From: an uncultured beta proteobacterium | GTDB lineage: Bacteria > Pseudomonadota > Gammaproteobacteria > Burkholderiales > Burkholderiaceae_C | DNA length: 5,905 nt | Reading direction: 5' to 3' | Assembly: GCA_903944555.1 (NCBI GenBank) | Contig: CAJASG010000317.1 | Location: 1 to 5,905 of the forward strand | In this document: piece after piece, positions 1 to 3,703 of the stretch | How positions within the stretch are numbered: the first letter of the stretch is position 1 | How the letters are laid out: each line of letters starts with the position of its first letter | Position numbers and translations under genes: made by a program | Notes under the pieces: generated by a model | What the model was told of the DNA's origin: nothing | Databases searched by the model: none | What the model saw: only the letters and a program-made list of their open reading frames with translations

Positions 1-18
1 GCTGATTCCAACCTCAGA

Positions 19-261
19 ATGAACGGCCTATCTTTTGGCGTGCTGCTGGCGATTGCCCCCTTGCTAAACACCCTGTTGTGCGATGGCCAGCCCGATGAAT
101 CCATGAGCAGCGTGGCCAGGCGCATGCAGCAGCAGGGCCGGCTTTGGGAGTGTATGCGCCCGGTGATTGACCTCTTGTTTCGGCCATGGGGCAGAAGCCA
201 CGGCAAATATGCTTTTGACGGTGAGCGCTTGGATCTGGACGGAAGCCCCAAGCAGAGATAA
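19..261 (+). CDS. small conserved-type phage protein, 80 aa, function unknown
   Basis: The 80-residue product has a hydrophobic N-terminal stretch (about residues 4-19), then the motif NTLL-x-x-G-x-PDES-x-SS-x-AR, and further on an IDLLF segment followed by a single His and an ERL near the end. From memory this matches the layout of a small protein family common in tailed phages (NxLLxGxPDExLSxRA, then IDxLF, then H, then SYESER-like), usually annotated as hypothetical. I know of no established function. The ATG at 19 gives the usual family length but has no convincing Shine-Dalgarno sequence, and the frame is open back to base 1, so an earlier start outside the window is possible. The C-terminus ends where relatives end, so it does not look truncated. 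An 87-base gap with a small hairpin separates it from the next gene. Confidence 0.72.
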   Translation: MNGLSFGVLLAIAPLLNTLLCDGQPDESMSSVARRMQQQGRLWECMRPVIDLLFRPWGRSHGKYAFDGERLDLDGSPKQR

Positions 262-263
262 GC

Positions 264-278
264 CACCCGCAGCGGGTG
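264..278 (+). other. short perfect hairpin between two phage genes
   Basis: Just after the stop codon at 259-261, CACCCG (264-269) and CGGGTG (273-278) form a perfect 6-bp GC-rich stem with a 3-base loop. No T-run follows, so it is not a standard intrinsic terminator. It could be an mRNA processing or stabilising hairpin, or chance. The rest of the gap (279-348) holds nothing else I can support: there is a TTGACT at 282-287 but no acceptable -10 element at the right spacing. Confidence 0.3.
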
Positions 279-348
279 CCGTTGACTCCGAGCTGAGAGC
301 CCTGACAGTAGCAGCTACAGCCCGTGTTCCGGGTCATAAGGCTGCCCT

Positions 349-861
349 GTGACGCTTTCCCCCCTTCGTTTGGCCTTGGGTGCACACCTGGGCCAAGTCC
401 TGACACCTGAATTGGCCGCGCAGCTCGAAGCGCAGGCACTGGCCGCCGACACCGCTTTGGTGCAACGGCTGGAGGACCACATCCTGCAAGGGCCGCAGGT
501 CGATTTGCGCACAACCCACCGCTTCATGGGCGGCATGTACGCCCGCACGATTGCACTTGACGCCGGCACCACGCTGACCGGGGCCATTCACACCACCGAC
601 CACCTGAACATCGTGGATGGGGACATTTCCGTCACCACTGATGACGGCGTGGTGCGCCTGACTGGCCGCCACGTCTTGGCCACCAAGGCCGGCATGAAGC
701 GCGCCGGTTATGCCCACGGGCCCACCGCCTGGACCACGGTGTGCAAGACAGAACACACCGATTTGGCACTGGCAGAGCAAGCGCTAGTGCAGGACGCGGA
801 GCGGCTGCAAACGCGCACGCTGCAACCCGACCACTACGCCAACTTGGCATTGGAGAATTAA
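349..861 (+). CDS. phage protein with cupin-like beta-barrel core, 170 aa
   Basis: Residues 1-50 look helical (LTPELAAQLEAQ and neighbours). Residues 57-131 form a beta-rich core: H57-x-F-x-GG-x-YAR, then GTTLTG, H81-TTD-H85-LNI, a Gly turn, TTDDG, GMKRAGY and W128-TTV. This succession of strands, a histidine pair and a late KRAGY/WTT strand matches a cupin-like (RmlC-fold) family that I recall in phage structural operons, where it is usually called hypothetical. The usual HxH pair of metal cupins is absent (the histidines are four apart), so an enzymatic role is doubtful and a structural one more likely. The start is GTG at 349, the first possible start after the in-frame TAA at 337-339; AAGG at 338-341 is a weak ribosome site. 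It ends one base before the next gene, consistent with an operon. The fold call is from pattern only. Confidence 0.8.
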   Translation: MTLSPLRLALGAHLGQVLTPELAAQLEAQALAADTALVQRLEDHILQGPQVDLRTTHRFMGGMYARTIALDAGTTLTGAIHTTDHLNIVDGDISVTTDDGVVRLTGRHVLATKAGMKRAGYAHGPTAWTTVCKTEHTDLALAEQALVQDAERLQTRTLQPDHYANLALEN

Positions 862-862
862 C

Positions 863-2035
863 ATGGCTTTTGGAATGAGTGCTGGTACCGCCTTGGCGGT
901 GGGCTTTGGTGCCTCCTACTTACTGGGTGGCGGCGGCGGTGGTGGTGGTGGCGGGGGCGGTGGCAGTGACGCCGGTGCGGTTGCGGCTGCCAACGGCCAA
1001 ACCGCGTTGTCCAAAGAGTCGCTGGACTGGTACAAGCAGATTTACGCCGAGCAAGCGCCCGAGCGCAAGCAAGCTGCCGCCGATGCACACCAGGTGGCAA
1101 GCGCCAATCTGGCTTCGCAGACGCAAAACAACCTGATCTCCAAGGACTATTGGGACTACCAAAAAGGCACCTTCCGCCCGCTGGAAGGCGCGATTGTGGC
1201 CGATGCGCAAAGCTACGCCTCCCCCGAACGGGTGAGTCAGAACATTTCCAAGGCGCAAGCCGAGGTGCAAACCAGCTTTGACAACGCGCAGGGGCAGATG
1301 CAGCGCGGGCTGGACCGCCGGGGCGTCAACCCCGAGTCGGGTGCGGCACTGGCACTGAACAACCAGCTGACCATGCAAAAGGCCGCCGGTCTGGCCAGCG
1401 CCTCGAACAAGGCCCGGATTGACACCGAAACGCTGGGCCACGCGCGTCAAATGGACGCCGCCAACCTGGGGCGCGGACTGGCCAGTAGCCAAGCCACCAG
1501 TGCCGGGGTGGCCATCAATGCCGGCAACAGTGCCACCGCCGCCAACAATGCGATTGCCACGCAAAACGCCCAGTCGTCCGCCACCATGGGGCAGGGCTTC
1601 ACTACAGCCTTGAACGGCGGCAACAGTGCTGGCCAAATTCTGTCCGGCCTGTACGGCATCAACAAGCAGGCCAGCACAGCCTCCAATGGCCAAGACATGG
1701 CCTTACTGGGTTCGGCCATGGGCGCCGCCGCCTTGGCCTATTCCTCGGACAAGAAGCTGAAAAAAGACATTCACCCGGTGTCGGATGCCGACGCGCTCAA
1801 GGCGGTGCGTAAGACCAAGGTGTCACGTTGGCAATACAAGGACGGCGCCGGCGACGGTGGCCAGCACATTGGCCCGATGGCGCAGGACGTGCAGAAAAAC
1901 ATGGGCGAGCGCGCTGCCCCGGGGGGCAAGCAGATTGACCAAATTTCCATCAACGGCATCACCATGGCGGCCATTGCGGCGCTGGACAAAAAGGTGAGCC
2001 GTATCGGCAAACAGTTGCAAGGAGCACGCGCATGA
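863..2035 (+). CDS. virion protein with C-terminal Peptidase_S74 intramolecular chaperone domain, 390 aa
   Basis: The start is fixed by GGAGA at 852-856, six bases before the ATG. The order of parts is: hydrophobic N-terminus (residues 4-21), 13 consecutive glycines (22-34), and a helical body rich in Ala, Gln and Asn. The body includes an R-R-GVNP-x-SG motif (152-160) that I associate with internal or tail-linked phage proteins annotated 'tail fiber domain-containing'. A low-complexity Asn/Ser/Ala stretch follows (about 205-260), then the S74 domain from about 294 to the end. The S74 domain shows S295-D296-x-x-x-K300, the Ser/Lys pair used for self-cleavage in phage endosialidase and fibre chaperones, and the typical H335-I-GP-x-AQD. 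If cleavage occurs, the mature protein is about 294 residues and the chaperone is released after trimer folding. There is no receptor-binding beta-helix, so despite the usual family label I do not think it is a fibre. Its position before two other large virion genes suggests an ejection or tail-channel role. Confidence 0.88.
   Translation: MAFGMSAGTALAVGFGASYLLGGGGGGGGGGGGGSDAGAVAAANGQTALSKESLDWYKQIYAEQAPERKQAAADAHQVASANLASQTQNNLISKDYWDYQKGTFRPLEGAIVADAQSYASPERVSQNISKAQAEVQTSFDNAQGQMQRGLDRRGVNPESGAALALNNQLTMQKAAGLASASNKARIDTETLGHARQMDAANLGRGLASSQATSAGVAINAGNSATAANNAIATQNAQSSATMGQGFTTALNGGNSAGQILSGLYGINKQASTASNGQDMALLGSAMGAAALAYSSDKKLKKDIHPVSDADALKAVRKTKVSRWQYKDGAGDGGQHIGPMAQDVQKNMGERAAPGGKQIDQISINGITMAAIAALDKKVSRIGKQLQGARA
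926..964 (+). repeat. GGN trinucleotide tract encoding 13 glycines
   Basis: Thirteen consecutive GGT/GGC/GGG codons encode residues 22-34 of the S74-domain protein. The tract lies between a hydrophobic N-terminal segment and the helical body and probably acts as a flexible hinge. Slippage by whole codons would keep the frame, so it could vary in length between relatives without inactivating the gene. Confidence 0.9.
2019..2035 (+). promoter_or_regulatory. ribosome site and ATGA stop/start overlap coupling two virion genes
   Basis: AAGGAG at 2019-2024 lies inside the end of the S74 gene, seven bases before the ATG at 2032. That ATG overlaps the upstream TGA (2033-2035) as ATGA. This strong site fixes the start of the 554-aa gene and implies translational coupling, keeping the two products in proportion. 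Confidence 0.85.
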
Positions 2036-3696
2036 TTCCATTACTCGCGGGCATGTTGTATGGCATGGCCGGTTACCAGAACAACGAGAACCGCAAGCGC
2101 CGCGATACGCGCCTGGACAAGGCCGAAGAACGGCAAGCCAAACTGGACAAACAGGGCGAAGAAACCCATTCCGCCAACATGGCGCAAGAGGCGCAGCGGG
2201 TGGCGGACCGCAAACGCGAAGATGACTTTCGCACCGCCACCATCAATGCCACCAAGGGGGCACAGGTCGATACTGGCTACCAAGTGGCCGATGCAGCCGG
2301 CTCCAGCGCCTTCACCAAAGACAAGGACGCAGCGGGGGTGTTGGCCGACATGGCTGGCACATTAAACCCTGGTGCCACGCAACAAGACGCCACCCGGGTC
2401 ACGCCGAGCGCGGCCCCAGCGCAGCCCGGTAGTCCGACCATGGCAGCCCTGCCGACCAGTCAGGTGTTCACCAACCCAGCCGACGCCAGCCGCGCCGCCA
2501 GCCAGGGGATGACCGATTACGCCCGGCTGCAGGCGCGCAAACAGGTGGCCGACAATTTCGGCAAGTTCGAGGTGTCCGATGACCTGCGCGGAAAGCTCGA
2601 CCTGCTGGCTGGCCAAGGGGTATTGAAGGCGCACCGCCTGCTGGGCGCCGGTGATACCGAGGGCGCGCTCAAGGTGCTGGGCAACAGCAGCGCCGGTTTC
2701 CCCGAAGGCGCCAAGTTCGTGCAGGCCGATGTGCCCGATATGTACGACCCCACCAAGACCGCCAAGGGCTGGCAAATGGTGGTGCCCGGCGCGAAGGGGC
2801 AGCCCGACAAGGTGCTGATTCCCGACTTCAACAAGCAGCTGTTTGACTACCTGAGCCCTGAGCAGCAGTTCACCGCCGGGCGCCAGCTGCGCCAAGACAG
2901 CACCGGCAACGACTTCAAGCTCAAAGAATTGCAGCTCAAAGAGCGCGAGCTCAACGAGGTCAAGATTCCCAACGCGGAAGTGCGCAACCAGTTGCTGGAG
3001 ATTCGCGGCCAGATTGCCGCCGCCAAGGCCGCCGGTGCCGCCGGTGCAGGCCCCGCTGCCGCCCCCGGTGTGGCGCTGAAAGACCGACGCGACTTTTTGG
3101 GTGACTTTAGTGGTGACTTGCCGGACCCCAAAGGTGAGGCCGACCCCAAGGTGCAAGCCACCATCGTGTCCGACAACCAGCGCAAACGGGCGCAGGCCGA
3201 TGCCATGTTTACCACCAACGCCCAACTGGGCATGGTTTTGACAGCGCCGCAAGCCAGCGCCGCCATGACACTGGCACTGGACCGCAAGAACATCCGGCTG
3301 GTGAAAGACAACGCCACCGGGCAGGTCTATGAAACCGTGGCCGTCAACGGCGCACCGGTGGTGATTGGCTTGGTATCGCAAAAGCCGGCCGCCCTGACGC
3401 CCGTGGCTCCCGGTGCACCAGCCGCACCAGTCGCCCCAGCCGCACCGGAACAGCCCAAGCCAATGGACCAATTTGCCCAAATGCGTGCCGACAACATCGC
3501 GGCGATTACGCCTTTGGTGACCCAGCTCAAGCAAACCGACCAAGCCTTAGCCGCTGTGGCCCGCTCCGGCGATAAAGCCGCCTTTGCCAAGTACGCCGCG
3601 CAACAAAAGGCCCAGCGCGACGAATTGAACCGCCAAGGTGCCGCCAAGTTTGGCGACCAAGCGCCGCAAATCATTCAGCAACTGTACGGAAACTAG
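2032..3696 (+). CDS. probable internal virion (DNA-ejection-type) protein, 554 aa
   Basis: I do not recognise a named domain. The protein has a short hydrophobic start (PLLAGMLYGMAG), a highly charged helical stretch likely to be a coiled coil (about 17-75), an Ala/Pro linker (124-144), a mixed helical middle, a second strongly charged heptad-like segment (about 294-335) running into an Ala/Gly linker, a small beta-prone patch with a GQVYETVAVNG sequence, an Ala/Pro linker (452-477) and a helical Gln/Ala-rich C-terminus. Long helical proteins joined by Ala/Pro linkers, placed between a channel-type protein and a giant protein, are typical of podovirus internal virion proteins; T7 gp15 is the nearest analogue by order. 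It overlaps the previous gene by four bases and ends seven bases before the next, with that gene's ribosome site overlapping its stop codon. The role is inferred from context, not from homology that I can show. Confidence 0.82.
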   Translation: MIPLLAGMLYGMAGYQNNENRKRRDTRLDKAEERQAKLDKQGEETHSANMAQEAQRVADRKREDDFRTATINATKGAQVDTGYQVADAAGSSAFTKDKDAAGVLADMAGTLNPGATQQDATRVTPSAAPAQPGSPTMAALPTSQVFTNPADASRAASQGMTDYARLQARKQVADNFGKFEVSDDLRGKLDLLAGQGVLKAHRLLGAGDTEGALKVLGNSSAGFPEGAKFVQADVPDMYDPTKTAKGWQMVVPGAKGQPDKVLIPDFNKQLFDYLSPEQQFTAGRQLRQDSTGNDFKLKELQLKERELNEVKIPNAEVRNQLLEIRGQIAAAKAAGAAGAGPAAAPGVALKDRRDFLGDFSGDLPDPKGEADPKVQATIVSDNQRKRAQADAMFTTNAQLGMVLTAPQASAAMTLALDRKNIRLVKDNATGQVYETVAVNGAPVVIGLVSQKPAALTPVAPGAPAAPVAPAAPEQPKPMDQFAQMRADNIAAITPLVTQLKQTDQALAAVARSGDKAAFAKYAAQQKAQRDELNRQGAAKFGDQAPQIIQQLYGN

Positions 3697-3703
3697 GACG
3701 ACC

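Noticed and set aside
282..310. Possible promoter (TTGACT) before the 170-aa gene
   Set aside because: No -10 element with more than three matches at 16-18 base spacing, and the operon-like layout does not require one.
167..352. 61-aa + strand ORF (TTG start) whose TGA overlaps the GTG start of the 170-aa gene as GTGA
   Set aside because: It starts at TTG inside the small phage gene, has no ribosome site, and its sequence looks like a shadow. The upstream gene already ends where its relatives end, so a frameshift joining the two is not needed.
2362..3543. 393-aa minus-strand ORF opposite the 554-aa gene, and other long minus-strand ORFs (for example 920-1693, 3671-4522, 4940-5572)
   Set aside because: High-G+C coding strands commonly leave the antisense frame open. 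These products are rich in Gly, His and Arg repeats, and the + strand genes have proper starts, spacing and domains.
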